From Clostridium sp. (GTDB lineage: Bacteria > Bacillota > Clostridia > Clostridiales > Clostridiaceae), in contig NZ_JAPFDR010000027.1 of the NCBI RefSeq assembly GCF_026168755.1, positions 1-38,705 on the forward strand: a stretch of DNA of 38,705 nt, written 5' to 3'. This document shows, in pieces, positions 9,506 through 19,350 of the stretch. The position numbers were made by a program, and so were the translations under genes. How positions within the stretch are numbered: position 1 is the stretch's first letter; each line of letters begins with the position of its first letter. Under the pieces are notes generated by a model, which saw nothing but the letters and a program-made list of their open reading frames with translations, was not told the DNA's origin and did no database searches.

Positions 9506-11167
9506 TTAAATCTCCATAATAATTGGTATTATTGTAGGACGCCTCTTAGTAGTTTCATAAATATAATTTTCAACAATCTTTTTAATATTTCCCTTTAATA
9601 CATACCATTCAATAACTCCCATACGCAAACATCTTTCTAGCTCACTTACAGATAATTCTTTTACCTTATTTATAAGAGCCTCTGACTCCTTAATATATAC
9701 AAATCCTCTTGTTATTACATCAGGTCCAGAAACAATACTTAAAGTATCTCTTTCTATTGCAACAACAATAGTTAACATTCCATCTTGAGCTAAATGCCTT
9801 CTATCACGTAATACAATATTTCCAACATCACCGACACCTAAACCATCAACAAATATTGCTCCTGTTCTAACTTTACCTTCTTTTCTACATTGATCCTTTG
9901 TAAGCTCTAAAACATTTCCTGTCTCTAATACGAATATATTGTTCTTTTTCATTCCTAGTTTTTCTGCTAAATAACCATGATGCTTTAAATGTCTATACTC
10001 TCCATGAACAGGCATGAAATACTTAGGGCTAACTAATGTATGTATAAGCTTTAACTCCTCTTGATATGCATGGCCTGATACATGTACATCTTCTAAATCC
10101 TCATATATTACATCTGCTCCTTTTCTAAATAACTGATTTATAACTCTTGATATCAATTTATCATTCCCAGGTATTGGTGATGCAGAAATTATAAAGGTAT
10201 CATTAGGCTCTATATTTATTTTTCTATGATTTGAAAATGCTATTCTTGCCAATGATGCCATAGGCTCTCCTTGACTTCCTGTTGTTATTAATGTTATTTT
10301 ATCATTTTCATAATTTTTTAAATCATCAATGCTAATAATCTCACTATTTGGTATATGTAGATATCCTAATTCCATAGCAACTTTAGAGATATTTTCCATA
10401 CTTCTACCATTAAAAACAACTTTTCTATTACTTTTAAAAGATGCATCAACTATCTGCTGCATTCTATGTATATTAGATGCAAAAGTAGCAACTATAACTC
10501 TTCCCCTTGCATTACTAATAACTCTATCTAATGTTAATCCAATACTTTTTTCTGACAAAGAATGGCCTCGCCTCTCAATATTGGTGCTATCAGCCATTAA
10601 TAAAGCTACCCCCTCTTTTCCTAGATTAGATATTCTTTGTAAGTCCATCTTTTGTCCATCTATAGGAGTATAATCAATCTTAAAGTCACCTGTATGAAGT
10701 ATTATTCCCACTGGTGTAAATATAGCTAAACTGCATGAATCTGCAATACTATGAGTATTTCTTATAAACTCTACTTTAAGCTTCCTAAAGGAAACTACAT
10801 CACCTGGTTCAACATTATTTAATTTTGCTTCTGATAAAATATTATGTTCTTCAAGCTTTGTTTTAATAATACCGATAGTTAACTTAGTTCCATAAAGAGG
10901 TACATTAATCTCTTTTAATACATAAGGTAATGCCCCTATATGATCTTCGTGTCCATGTGTCAAAAAAATACCTTTAATCTTTTCCACATTATTTTTTAAA
11001 TAAGTAATATCTGGAATTATCAAATCAACACCATACATTTCTTCATCTGGAAACGCTATTCCACAATCAATAACAACAATTTCATCATCACATTCTATAA
11101 CAGTAATATTTTTTCCTATTTCCCCTAATCCGCCAAGAGGTATTATTTTAACTTTTTCTTCACTCAT
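9506..11167 (-). CDS. rnj: Ribonuclease J
   Basis: This is a metallo-beta-lactamase/beta-CASP ribonuclease with endo- and 5'-3' exonuclease activity in mRNA decay and RNA maturation in Bacillota. The zinc-binding motif HTHGHEDHIGALP is near residue 75. The histidine and aspartate ligands HTGDFKID, the beta-CASP segment (about 200-360, GRSMENISK, TGSQGEPMASL), and SGHAYQEEL and MPVHGEYRHL follow in family order. The length of about 553 residues is normal for RNase J. The start at 11167 (MSEEKVKI) is preferred: AAAGGA lies upstream of it at slightly long spacing, while the in-frame ATG at 11188 has no ribosome binding site. The paralogue type (J1 or J2) cannot be decided here, so no letter is given. 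Confidence 0.93.
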   Translation of the reverse strand: MSEEKVKIIPLGGLGEIGKNITVIECDDEIVVIDCGIAFPDEEMYGVDLIIPDITYLKNNVEKIKGIFLTHGHEDHIGALPYVLKEINVPLYGTKLTIGIIKTKLEEHNILSEAKLNNVEPGDVVSFRKLKVEFIRNTHSIADSCSLAIFTPVGIILHTGDFKIDYTPIDGQKMDLQRISNLGKEGVALLMADSTNIERRGHSLSEKSIGLTLDRVISNARGRVIVATFASNIHRMQQIVDASFKSNRKVVFNGRSMENISKVAMELGYLHIPNSEIISIDDLKNYENDKITLITTGSQGEPMASLARIAFSNHRKINIEPNDTFIISASPIPGNDKLISRVINQLFRKGADVIYEDLEDVHVSGHAYQEELKLIHTLVSPKYFMPVHGEYRHLKHHGYLAEKLGMKKNNIFVLETGNVLELTKDQCRKEGKVRTGAIFVDGLGVGDVGNIVLRDRRHLAQDGMLTIVVAIERDTLSIVSGPDVITRGFVYIKESEALINKVKELSVSELERCLRMGVIEWYVLKGNIKKIVENYIYETTKRRPTIIPIIMEI

Positions 11168-11343
11168 CAAAACAATTATTCCTTTCATAAATATCTAATG
11201 TATCTACACTTATTATTCCTAGACAGGTTATTAGTTATTCTATAAATTCTAAGTAATAATATTATTTAAATAATTTCTTTAATAATATTTATTTTAGCTT
11301 TAGTTATTATTATAGAAAGTTTTATATCTATAATAAGTTAATA

Positions 11344-11378
11344 AAGGATAAAGTAAGCATTCAACTTATTTTATCCTT
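11344..11378 (-). terminator. Terminator after the GH25-LysM gene
   Basis: AAGGATAAAGTAAG and CTTATTTTATCCTT form a 14-bp stem with one G-T or A-C mismatch and a 7-base loop. It lies 34 bases after the stop at 11412 and A/T-rich sequence follows. Confidence 0.7.
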
Positions 11379-11411
11379 CTTAATATTTAATTTATTTTTA
11401 TTTCACATTAA

Positions 11412-12731
11412 CTAAACCTTTAAAACTTGTCCTGCATATATTAAATTCGGATTTGAAATATCATTTAATTCAACTAAATCAGCAACTGTAGTTCCAAACC
11501 TTAATGCTATTCCACTTAAAGTATCTCCATACTTAACTACATAAGTTGTTGTACCTCTTCCTCCTTGTGCTGATACCCCTGATGCTCCAATCTTTAATAT
11601 TTGACCTGGATATATTAAATTGGGATTTGATATTCCATTTATTCTAGCCAAATATTGTACTGTAGTTCCAAATCTTGCTGCTATTCCACTTAATGTATTT
11701 CCAGACTTAACTACATAAGTTGTTTGATATTGATTAGATGATGCTCCACTTTTAACTGAATTAGAAACAGGAAGTTTTAATACTTCTCCAATATATAGCA
11801 AATTAGGATTTGATATATCATTTAATTGAACTAACTCTTGTACAGTTGTACCAAATCTTGCAGCTATCCCACTTAAAGTGTCTCCTGATTGTACTACATA
11901 GGTAGTGCTGAAATTATTATTCCCTCTTTGAACTTTATTATTTCCATATATCTTTAAAACTTGTCCTACATATATTAAATTAGGGTTTGTTATATTATTT
12001 AATTGAGCCAATGCTTGAACTGTAGTTCCAAATCTTGCTGCTATTCCACTTAATGTATTTCCTGCTTGAACTACATAATATTTAACTGAGCCACTTTGTG
12101 ATTCTTGATTTCTATCTCCTGGAATACTTACCTTACTGTCTAACAATATTTCACTATTAAAAGTATCTAAATCACAATTTCCATTTACACCTGGTACATA
12201 TCCAGTATCTGAATATTGCCATCCTGCATAACTACTTCCCCATATTGGGTTGCTTTCTGGCGAACTACTTCCATACTCTGCTATCCATAATGGGTAATTT
12301 TCTAATCCATATCCAGGTGCAATATTATTATTTGCAAAGCTTGCATAAGTGTATAAAGCAACTTTTAATCCACTATTTGCTTCAACAGCCTCCAAAAATT
12401 CATTTGCAATACTAGATAATTCTCCAGCTCCATAACCACCTGATTCCTCTAAATCTAATACTAGTCTACAGTCACTTGTCATTCCACTTATAGCATTAGT
12501 AAAATATCTTGCTTGTTCCGATGCAGAAACTGATGGACTAAAAAAATGATAAAACCCTATCAATAATCCATTACTAGATGCTCCATCATAAAACTCTTGA
12601 AGATATGGATCTGTATAAAAATTCCCTTCTGTTGCTTCAATATAAACTATTTGTACTCCACTATTCTTTACTTCTAAAAAATTTACGCTCCCTTGCCAAT
12701 TACTAATATCTATACCTCTATAGGTTGCCAT
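11412..12731 (-). CDS. GH25 lysozyme (muramidase) with four LysM repeats
   Basis: Residues 1-195 form a GH25 (Chalaropsis-type) muramidase that cuts the MurNAc-GlcNAc bond of peptidoglycan. The early DISNWQG motif with Asp8 and the catalytic-site pair Asp93-x-Glu95 in VLDLEE are visible. Four LysM modules follow at about 218-261, 277-320, 338-381 and 396-439, each with the pattern [19 protein letters not shown]...NPNLIYxGQVLK. LysM binds GlcNAc-containing glycans of the wall. There is no signal peptide: the protein starts [10 protein letters not shown] right after AAGGAG. Release would need lysis or an unconventional route, a layout common in clostridial lysozymes and phage-like lysins. No holin or phage gene is nearby, so it looks like a chromosomal autolysin. 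The family call is firm; the biological role is inferred. Confidence 0.92.
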   Translation of the reverse strand: MATYRGIDISNWQGSVNFLEVKNSGVQIVYIEATEGNFYTDPYLQEFYDGASSNGLLIGFYHFFSPSVSASEQARYFTNAISGMTSDCRLVLDLEESGGYGAGELSSIANEFLEAVEANSGLKVALYTYASFANNNIAPGYGLENYPLWIAEYGSSSPESNPIWGSSYAGWQYSDTGYVPGVNGNCDLDTFNSEILLDSKVSIPGDRNQESQSGSVKYYVVQAGNTLSGIAARFGTTVQALAQLNNITNPNLIYVGQVLKIYGNNKVQRGNNNFSTTYVVQSGDTLSGIAARFGTTVQELVQLNDISNPNLLYIGEVLKLPVSNSVKSGASSNQYQTTYVVKSGNTLSGIAARFGTTVQYLARINGISNPNLIYPGQILKIGASGVSAQGGRGTTTYVVKYGDTLSGIALRFGTTVADLVELNDISNPNLIYAGQVLKV

Positions 12732-12833
12732 TCTTACTTACTCCTTTTCATAATATTTTCCATATACTTTATTATTATTCACCTATAAAAGGAATAGTGA
12801 GTACTTTTTATTAATTATAAAATTACATAAAAA

Positions 12834-12872
12834 TAAGAGACTATTACACTTGATATTGTAATAATCTCTTTA
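12834..12872 (-). terminator. Terminator after the DUF1846 gene
   Basis: AAGAGACTATTACA pairs with TGTAATAATCTCTT (one wobble or mismatch) around a short loop, 10 bases after the stop at 12882. Minus-strand T-rich sequence follows. Confidence 0.7.
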
Positions 12873-12881
12873 CTCTATTTA

Positions 12882-14384
12882 TTAATTATTGTAGAAAAGA
12901 CTTTCTGAAGCATACTCTGCATCACATGTTACGTCTATTCCAAGCTTTCTTAATGTTTGTTCATCACTTGTTGGTAAGATTGTAGTTGAATGAACTTGAC
13001 AATTCTTAAGCATTGCTAATTTTTCCATTGCCACTTGAGCTATTGGATTAGTGGCAGCTGAAATACTTAATGCAATTAAAACTTCTTCGCAATTTAATGA
13101 TACTTTTTGATTTGTTAATGTCTTAGTTTTTAAATCTAAAATAGGCTCTAAAATCACTGGTGAAATTAAATGCATATCATCAGCTATATTAGCTAAGTAC
13201 TTTATTGAGTTTAGTAATGCTGCTGCTGATGCATCTAAAAGTTCTGAACCTTTTCCTGTAAGAATAGTACCGTCATTTAGCTCAATTGCAACAGCTGTAC
13301 AAATACTACTATTTTCCTCTTTTAATCTAGCCGCACGTTCTCTTGCTGGAAGCACAACTTTTCTATCTTCCTCTTTTAAATTAACTTGATCCATTATAAG
13401 TTTAGAATGTTCAAAAGTATCTTTATCTACATATCCTTTTTTATATTCACAACCTGTTTTAAAATATCTTCTTATTATTTCTTGTTTTGAAGCTTCTTTA
13501 ACAACCTCATCATCAACTATACCAAAACCAACCCTATTAACACCCATGTCTGTTGGTGATTTATAAATTGATTCTTTTCCAGTAATCTTTTCTATAATTC
13601 TCTTCAGTACTGGGAAAGTTTCTAAATCTCTATTATAGTTAACTGCAGTTTCTCCATAAGCCTCTAAATGGAAGTAATCTATCATATTAACATCTTTTAA
13701 GTCAACTGTTGCAGCTTCATAAGCTATATTTAATGGATGTTTTAGTGGAACATTCCATACTGGGAATGTTTCAAACTTAGAATATCCAGCAACATTTCCT
13801 CTTTTATTTTCATGATATAATTGGCTTAAGCATGTAGCTAACTTACCACTTCCTGGTCCTGGTGCAGTAACAACTACTATTGGTTTACTTGTTTCGATAT
13901 ATGGATTCTTTCCATACCCCTCTTCACTAACTATAGTATCAACATCTGTTGGATACCCTTTAGTAGCTCTATGCTTATAAACTTTTATTCCACGTCTTTC
14001 TAATTTATTTATGAAAACAGTCGTTGAAGGTTGATCATCATATCTAGTTATTACAACTGAATTAACTTCTAGATCATAGCTTCTTAAATCATCAATAAGT
14101 CTTAAAACGTCCATATCATAAGTAATTCCGAAGTCGCCTCTTATCTTATTTCTTTCTATATCTCCTGCATAAACACAGATAACTACTTCTACATTTTCTT
14201 TTAATTTATGTAATAATTTAATTTTTGCATTTTCATCAAACCCTGGTAAAACTCTTTTTGCATGTAAATCAAATAAAAGTTTTCCACCAAATTCTAAATA
14301 TAATTTATCGTAGTTATTAACTCTTTCTAATATATATTTTGATTGTTCCTCTAAATATTTTTCATGGTCAAATCCTATTTTCAT
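12882..14384 (-). CDS. DUF1846 family protein
   Basis: The roughly 500-residue product matches the DUF1846 family, which is widespread in Bacillota and has solved structures but no agreed function that I know. A glycine-rich loop, [12 protein letters not shown] (about residues 175-186), looks like a nucleotide-binding P-loop. Other conserved-looking parts are [16 protein letters not shown], the stretch around [19 protein letters not shown], and [14 protein letters not shown]. No signal peptide or membrane segment is seen. I place the start at ATG 14384 ([10 protein letters not shown]), with AGGAG seven bases upstream. An in-frame TTG or ATG 12 codons earlier lacks a ribosome binding site. It has its own terminator. 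The nucleotide binding is inferred from the loop only. Confidence 0.85.
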   Translation of the reverse strand: MKIGFDHEKYLEEQSKYILERVNNYDKLYLEFGGKLLFDLHAKRVLPGFDENAKIKLLHKLKENVEVVICVYAGDIERNKIRGDFGITYDMDVLRLIDDLRSYDLEVNSVVITRYDDQPSTTVFINKLERRGIKVYKHRATKGYPTDVDTIVSEEGYGKNPYIETSKPIVVVTAPGPGSGKLATCLSQLYHENKRGNVAGYSKFETFPVWNVPLKHPLNIAYEAATVDLKDVNMIDYFHLEAYGETAVNYNRDLETFPVLKRIIEKITGKESIYKSPTDMGVNRVGFGIVDDEVVKEASKQEIIRRYFKTGCEYKKGYVDKDTFEHSKLIMDQVNLKEEDRKVVLPARERAARLKEENSSICTAVAIELNDGTILTGKGSELLDASAAALLNSIKYLANIADDMHLISPVILEPILDLKTKTLTNQKVSLNCEEVLIALSISAATNPIAQVAMEKLAMLKNCQVHSTTILPTSDEQTLRKLGIDVTCDAEYASESLFYNN

Positions 14385-14594
14385 ATTTCCACTCCTAATT
14401 TTATAGTTTTTTTTTAGCATGAACCTTTTATTAAACTGAAAATATCCATACTATTGCAACTACTAACAATAAGTTTTAACTTACTATTATTTAGGCACAA
14501 AATCTATAATATTATTACACAAAATTTTGATAAAGTAAATCATAAAATACGAATTCTTTGTTAATTTTTATTCTTATAGTTCATCAAATAGCAC

Positions 14595-14639
14595 GCACCT
14601 CCGGGGTCAATCCAATATTTGGATTGACCCCGGAGGTGC
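14595..14639. repeat. Perfect 21-bp GC-rich hairpin
   Basis: The arm GCACCTCCGGGGTCAATCCAA (14595-14615, 13 of 21 bases G or C) pairs perfectly with 14619-14639 across a 3-base loop (TAT). It stands out strongly from the AT-rich surroundings. It follows the stop of the CoA-disulfide reductase-like gene (14650) and may terminate it, but the T run (TTTTTTT) is on the plus-strand side, the wrong side for the neighbouring minus-strand genes. Confidence 0.75.
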
Positions 14640-14649
14640 TTACATTTTT

Positions 14650-15984
14650 TTACTTCGAAACATTACCTGCTACATTTAGTACATCCCAAGTTCTTGAGAA
14701 TGGTGGTGAATAACAAAGATCTAACATTCCTAATTGATCTGTTGTCATCTTTGCATAAATGCATGCTGCTAAAACATTACATCTTTGAACAGCATCCTTA
14801 TATCCAGCTACTTGTCCTCCATATATAACTTTAGTGTGTGCATCATAAATAAGCTTAACATAAATTCTTTCTCTACCTGGATAATAGCTAGTTTGATTCA
14901 TATCGGTTATGAACTTAGTCTTATAATCAAATCCTAACTCCTTAACTTCCTTCTCTGATAACCCAGTTCTAGCTGCTTCCATATTCATAACTTTGATACA
15001 ACTTGATGCCATAGAGCCTTGGAATGAATTATTTTGTCCTGCTAAATTTTCTCCAACTATTCTTCCAAGCTTATTAGCTCCAGTTGCAAGTGGAACATAG
15101 GCTTCTTTTCCTGTAATTAAGTTATTTATAGTTGCACAATCTCCAGCTGAATATACATCTTCTACTGATGTTCTTCCATAGCTATCAACTACTATTGCTC
15201 CATTTCTAAGCATTTTTATTTCATCAGATTTTAAGAAATCAGTATTTGGTTTTACACCTGTTGCCAGTATAACTATATCTGCATCAATTTCTCTTTTATT
15301 AGTTTTAACTTTAGAAACTTTTCCATCTCCTATAAGTTCAACTACAGTTTCTGATAATAAAAGATTAACTCCACTTTCTCTTAATTCTTCTTCTAAAAGA
15401 TCAGTTATATCCTTATCAAACACTTCTTGAAGAACTCTATCTTGAAGTTGAATAATAGTAACTTCTTTACCCCTATGCTTAGCAGCTTCAACAGCTTCAA
15501 GTCCTATAAAACCAGCACCTATAATAGCAACTTTTTTATACTCATCATTTGCCATTAACTCTCTTAACTTATTACCATCATCCATCGATTTTAATGTAAC
15601 TACATTTTCTAAATGAATATTCTTAATTGGTGGAATTATTGCTCTTGCACCACTAGCTATCATTAACTTATCATAGCTTTCTTCTAATATTTCATCTGTA
15701 ATAAGATTTTTAACCTTTAATTTTTTATTAGAAAAATTTACATCTATAACTTCATGCTCAGTATGTATTTCTACTCCAGACTCCCTAAACTCTTCGGGAG
15801 TTCTTGCTATCATTTCTCTTGAATCATCAAAGAAATCTCCAACATAATATGGTAGTCCACAAGCTCCAAAAGATACAATATCACCTTTTTCATATACTAC
15901 AACGTCATCTTTTGGTGAAAGTCTCTTAAACTTAGCTGCAGCACTCATTCCAGCTGCTATACCACCGATGATTATAACTTTCAT
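14650..15984 (-). CDS. CoA-disulfide reductase / NADH oxidase family flavoenzyme
   Basis: This is a 444-residue class of pyridine nucleotide-disulfide oxidoreductase. The FAD-binding dinucleotide fold opens the protein (IIGGIAAGMSAAAKF). The single redox-active cysteine sits in SFGACGLPYYVGD (Cys42). A second GxGxxG fold for NAD(P)H is at IIGAGFIGLEAVEA, and the FAD motif VYSAGDCA follows. The C-terminal dimerisation region ends with SPPFSRTWDVLNVAGN. This family reduces CoA disulfide or other low-molecular persulfides and disulfides, or reduces oxygen. The single Cys fits all of these, so the substrate is not fixed. A role in oxygen and redox defence in an anaerobe is inferred. The gene is alone, with GAGGATGG upstream of ATG. 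Confidence 0.87.
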   Translation of the reverse strand: MKVIIIGGIAAGMSAAAKFKRLSPKDDVVVYEKGDIVSFGACGLPYYVGDFFDDSREMIARTPEEFRESGVEIHTEHEVIDVNFSNKKLKVKNLITDEILEESYDKLMIASGARAIIPPIKNIHLENVVTLKSMDDGNKLRELMANDEYKKVAIIGAGFIGLEAVEAAKHRGKEVTIIQLQDRVLQEVFDKDITDLLEEELRESGVNLLLSETVVELIGDGKVSKVKTNKREIDADIVILATGVKPNTDFLKSDEIKMLRNGAIVVDSYGRTSVEDVYSAGDCATINNLITGKEAYVPLATGANKLGRIVGENLAGQNNSFQGSMASSCIKVMNMEAARTGLSEKEVKELGFDYKTKFITDMNQTSYYPGRERIYVKLIYDAHTKVIYGGQVAGYKDAVQRCNVLAACIYAKMTTDQLGMLDLCYSPPFSRTWDVLNVAGNVSK

Positions 15985-16270
15985 CTAAAACACCATCCTC
16001 TTCTATAATTGAAATATCAATTATTTATGATTAATTATTTATCTTATGTTTATATAAAAATAAAACATTTTTTAAATACTATTTATTATTATAAATGAAA
16101 TTTCAAAAAATAATAATATAAAATAATCTTTTTTCATTATTTATATCCTTAAAATATATAATTACGAGTATATTATAACATTTTATTATACAACTTTTTT
16201 AAATTTATATTCTTTTTACTTTCTATTGGTCATAAAATAATTATGTAACAATACTATAGAGAGGTTGAAA

Positions 16271-17050
16271 ATGATTGATAAAGCTTCATTATTTCCTTTA
16301 TTACTTTCCACAATAGCAGGATTATCAACTGTTTTAGGTGCAGTTATTATTTTCTTTAGTAAAACTAGAAATGAAAAATTTCTTACCTTCTCCTTAGGTT
16401 TTTCTGCTGGTGTTATGATAACAGTCTCCTTTACAGATTTATTTCCTACAGCTCAAGAAGCAATTTCTAAATATCATGGAAAAGTTAATGGTATCATATG
16501 GTCAATTTTATTCTTATTAATAGGAGCATTAATGGCTTATTTAATTGATATATTTATTCCTGAAGAGGAAAAAGGAACTATTCCAAAATGTAACAATAAT
16601 TTTGATATTTTTAGAGTTGGTTTAGTATCAACTATAGCTCTTATGATACATAATTTTCCCGAAGGTATTGCGACTTTCGTCTCTGGATATCAAGATGCTT
16701 CATTAGGAATTGCTGTAACTTTAGCTATAGCTCTTCATAACATCCCTGAAGGTATTGCTATTGCTATGCCAATCTACTTTGCTACAAAAAGTAGATTTAA
16801 AGCTATTAAATATTCTTTTCTTTCCGGAATGGCTGAGCCCTTAGGTGCATTAATAGCCTTCCTATGTTTAAAGCCATTTATTAATGAACTTATACTTGGA
16901 ATAATTTTTGCTGTAGTTTGTGGAATAATGATTTATATATCATTAGACGAACTTATCCCTTCATCTAGAAAATATGGATATACACGTCTTTCTGTTGCAT
17001 CTATATTTTTAGGAATAAGCATAATGCCTATCACTCATTTATTTGTTTAA
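16271..17050 (+). CDS. ZIP family divalent metal transporter (ZupT/GufA-like)
   Basis: The roughly 259-residue integral membrane protein has about eight hydrophobic segments. It carries the two ZIP metal-binding signatures, MIHNFPEGIATFVSG and ALHNIPEGIAIAMP, in the fourth and fifth membrane helices. This pattern is that of bacterial ZIP transporters, which import zinc and sometimes iron or manganese. Start choice: ATG 16271 follows GAGAGG at 6 bases, better than the in-frame TTG at 16265. It is one of only two clear plus-strand genes in the window and is preceded by a 280-base intergenic region. No Zur-like operator was recognised. Substrate preference cannot be read from the sequence. Confidence 0.9.
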   Translation: MIDKASLFPLLLSTIAGLSTVLGAVIIFFSKTRNEKFLTFSLGFSAGVMITVSFTDLFPTAQEAISKYHGKVNGIIWSILFLLIGALMAYLIDIFIPEEEKGTIPKCNNNFDIFRVGLVSTIALMIHNFPEGIATFVSGYQDASLGIAVTLAIALHNIPEGIAIAMPIYFATKSRFKAIKYSFLSGMAEPLGALIAFLCLKPFINELILGIIFAVVCGIMIYISLDELIPSSRKYGYTRLSVASIFLGISIMPITHLFV

Positions 17051-17138
17051 AATTTTAATATTTAACATAAAATTTACGTATATTTTTTGTATTTTTTAAT
17101 TACCATATTAATATATTTTATTTTATCGGAGTGATTAT

Positions 17139-17231
17139 ATGATCTTATTGCCAGCTATAACATTAATCGGAATTGTATATACCTTAATTGAAATTACTTA
17201 TAATTTTATAAACGATATAACAATTCCCTAA
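17139..17231 (+). CDS. Possible 30-residue membrane peptide
   Basis: A 30-codon frame starts at ATG 17139 after CGGAG at 7 to 8 bases and ends at TAA 17231, right before a terminator hairpin. The product (MILLPAITLIGIVYTLIEI followed by TYNFINDITIP) is mostly one hydrophobic segment. It lies 88 bases after the ZIP gene on the same strand, so it may be co-transcribed. Its size resembles small membrane peptides such as KdpF-like subunits, but I recognise no family. The ribosome binding site and the terminator support it; nothing else does. Confidence 0.45.
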   Translation: MILLPAITLIGIVYTLIEITYNFINDITIP

Positions 17232-17236
17232 ATTTT

Positions 17237-17274
17237 AAAGAGAGCTAATGTATTAAATACAACAGCTCTCTTTT
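17237..17274 (+). terminator. Terminator after the ZIP gene and small peptide
   Basis: AAAGAGAGCT pairs with AGCTCTCTTT around a 17-base loop and is followed by T-rich sequence on the plus strand. It also lies 44 bases beyond the stop of the converging second mannitol permease gene, so it may serve both strands. Confidence 0.75.
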
Positions 17275-17317
17275 AATTTATTTACTTTGTTATTTTTATA
17301 AACATTTCATTACTTGT

Positions 17318-19132
17318 CTAAATATTAAATGCTCTTAATATTTCTTGAGGATCAATAGTAGTTTTCAATGATTCTAATACTTCAATATTGCCTAAGGAAG
17401 AAGCTATATTGGATAATATTTCTAAATGATCACTTCCTTTAGCTGCTACTGCTATTATTAAGTATGCTATTTGACCTCCAAAATTTATTCCATTTGGATA
17501 CTGAAGAATTACTATCCCAGTTTCTTTTACTTCCCTTTTGCCACTCTCATTTCCATGTGGAATGGCAATTCCCATACCTATATATGTAGATATTGTATTT
17601 TCTCTTTCAAACATAGAATCAATATATTCATAATTTACATATCCTTTTTTAAACAATAATTCTCCAGCTCGAACTATTGCTTCTTCTTTAGATTCACTTG
17701 ATAATCCTAATATTATATTGCTTGACTCTAATATTTGAGTTTTTTGTATACCATTTAAATTTTCTACATTTTCTTTTTTAAACTTATGATATAATTTTTC
17801 GTATAAACTGTCTAGTTTCTTATCATCTAAGAAATTTTCTATAAATATAAATTGATGTTTATTAAGATAATTTGTTACACTTGACAATAACCCTTCATGT
17901 GTAATAACTATATCCGCATCATCAGGTATTTTTTCTACCGATGAATTAACTATATCTATCCCTAAGTTTAAATCCTTAATCTTATTCTTAAATTTTGTAG
18001 CACCCATTGCACTTGATCCCATTCCTACATCACATGCAAACACTATCTTTTTAATGTTCTCTAAATTTACATCTACATTTACTTCTTTTATATCCCCATT
18101 TTTATTATCCTTTTCGTTTATTTTTATCATTTCTCTTTTAAAAAATAATGATGAAGCAATAAATGAAACTATTACTCCAACTAATACTCCCAATAAGTTT
18201 CCAATAATATCATCTTTTGAAGATAACATTATTATGGAGAATATACTACCTGGCGAAGCTGTCGCTATTAATCCTGAATTAAATGTAAGAAATACTACAA
18301 TAGATGCAATACTCCCAAGGATAGATGCAATTATTAGAATTGGATTTATTAATATGTATGGAAAATATATTTCATGTATTCCACCTAAAAGTTGAATAAT
18401 AGCTGCACTAGGTGCTGATTCCTTCATAGCCCCCTTACTATATACCCAATATGCTAATATTACACCTAATCCTGGACCTGGATTCGCTTCTAACAAATAT
18501 AATGTAGATTCTCCAATTTTATTTACTTGATCTATTGCAACTACATCTATTATTCCATGATTTATTCCATTGTTTAAGAATAATACTTTTATTGGCTCTA
18601 TAAAAACAGCTAAAATCGGTAATAATGATCTATATATAAAAAATTCTACACTCTGATTTATTAGCTGTGAAACTATTACAATACAAGGACCTACTATAAA
18701 TAATCCCATAATTGCTAGTATTAAACCTATAATTGCAATAGAAAAATTATTAACTAGCATTTCAAATCCTACTGGAATTTTCTCTTTTATTAATTTATCA
18801 AATCTTTTGATGACATATCCTGAAATTGGACCAATAATCATTGCTCCTATCAACATTGGAATGTTAGCGCCTACTATTACTCCTATTGTAGCTATTGATG
18901 CTACTATTCCACCTCTCAATCCTCCAATAACTTTACCACCTGTATACCCTACTAATATAGGTAATAAATATTTTATTATTGGATCTATTAATGCTGCTAT
19001 TCTTTCATTAGGATACCACCCTGTAGGCATAAATATAGCAGTTGCAAGCCCCCAGGCTATAAATACCCCTACATTTGGTATAATTATACTACTTAAAAAC
19101 TTCCCAATATTCTGTACTCTCTCTTTAATCAA
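17318..19132 (-). CDS. Second mannitol-type PTS permease, EIICBA fusion (mtlA paralogue)
   Basis: The 604-residue protein aligns along its whole length with the mtlA product at 20529-22376. Residues 1-340 are the membrane EIIC domain (LEANPGPGLG, GGIHEIYFPY). The EIIB domain has its phospho-cysteine Cys367 in FACDVGMGSSAMGA. The EIIA domain has its phospho-histidine His526 in IAIPHGN. All phosphotransfer residues are present, so it should be active. EIIC differs from MtlA at places conserved with E. coli MtlA: GANIPM instead of GADIPM (Asn90), and INHGIIDVVAIDQ instead of INHGIIGPIGIEQ. Another hexitol substrate is possible. It begins with TTG after GGGGGA and follows a hairpin after mtlD, so it may be expressed separately. 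Confidence 0.88.
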   Translation of the reverse strand: MIKERVQNIGKFLSSIIIPNVGVFIAWGLATAIFMPTGWYPNERIAALIDPIIKYLLPILVGYTGGKVIGGLRGGIVASIATIGVIVGANIPMLIGAMIIGPISGYVIKRFDKLIKEKIPVGFEMLVNNFSIAIIGLILAIMGLFIVGPCIVIVSQLINQSVEFFIYRSLLPILAVFIEPIKVLFLNNGINHGIIDVVAIDQVNKIGESTLYLLEANPGPGLGVILAYWVYSKGAMKESAPSAAIIQLLGGIHEIYFPYILINPILIIASILGSIASIVVFLTFNSGLIATASPGSIFSIIMLSSKDDIIGNLLGVLVGVIVSFIASSLFFKREMIKINEKDNKNGDIKEVNVDVNLENIKKIVFACDVGMGSSAMGATKFKNKIKDLNLGIDIVNSSVEKIPDDADIVITHEGLLSSVTNYLNKHQFIFIENFLDDKKLDSLYEKLYHKFKKENVENLNGIQKTQILESSNIILGLSSESKEEAIVRAGELLFKKGYVNYEYIDSMFERENTISTYIGMGIAIPHGNESGKREVKETGIVILQYPNGINFGGQIAYLIIAVAAKGSDHLEILSNIASSLGNIEVLESLKTTIDPQEILRAFNI

Positions 19133-19262
19133 TTACCCGTCCCCCACTCTAATATCTTTTGCTACTTATATACTAATTTTATTATTATATTTATATTACA
19201 TCAATTATTTTAGAATTATATATACTATTTATTTACACTTTTAAATTGTTACATAATAACAA

Positions 19263-19299
19263 CACCAAAAGTAAACTAATAAAAAGAGTACTTTTGGTG
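19263..19299 (-). terminator. Hairpin after mtlD
   Basis: CACCAAAAGTA and TACTTTTGGTG are perfect 11-bp arms with a 15-base loop. It lies 50 bases beyond the mtlD stop and before the second permease gene. The T tract on the minus strand is weak, so read-through is possible. Confidence 0.65.
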
Positions 19300-19350
19300 C
19301 CATTAAATTTAGAGATTAAATTTTGAGTTTTTAGTGTTTATATAGAAATA

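Noticed and set aside
11412..12110. Repeated DNA that could be taken for a repeat array
   Set aside because: The repeats are the four LysM coding modules, with codon-level divergence; no CRISPR spacing or uniform repeats.
11412..12731. Prophage lysis module
   Set aside because: Only the lysozyme is present; neighbours are chromosomal housekeeping genes and no holin, integrase or structural gene is seen.
18807..19244. Plus-strand open frame, Pro/Ile-rich, opposite the second mannitol permease
   Set aside because: It mirrors the membrane-domain codons; the same shadow appears opposite mtlA at 21994-22431, which shows it comes from the EIIC sequence.
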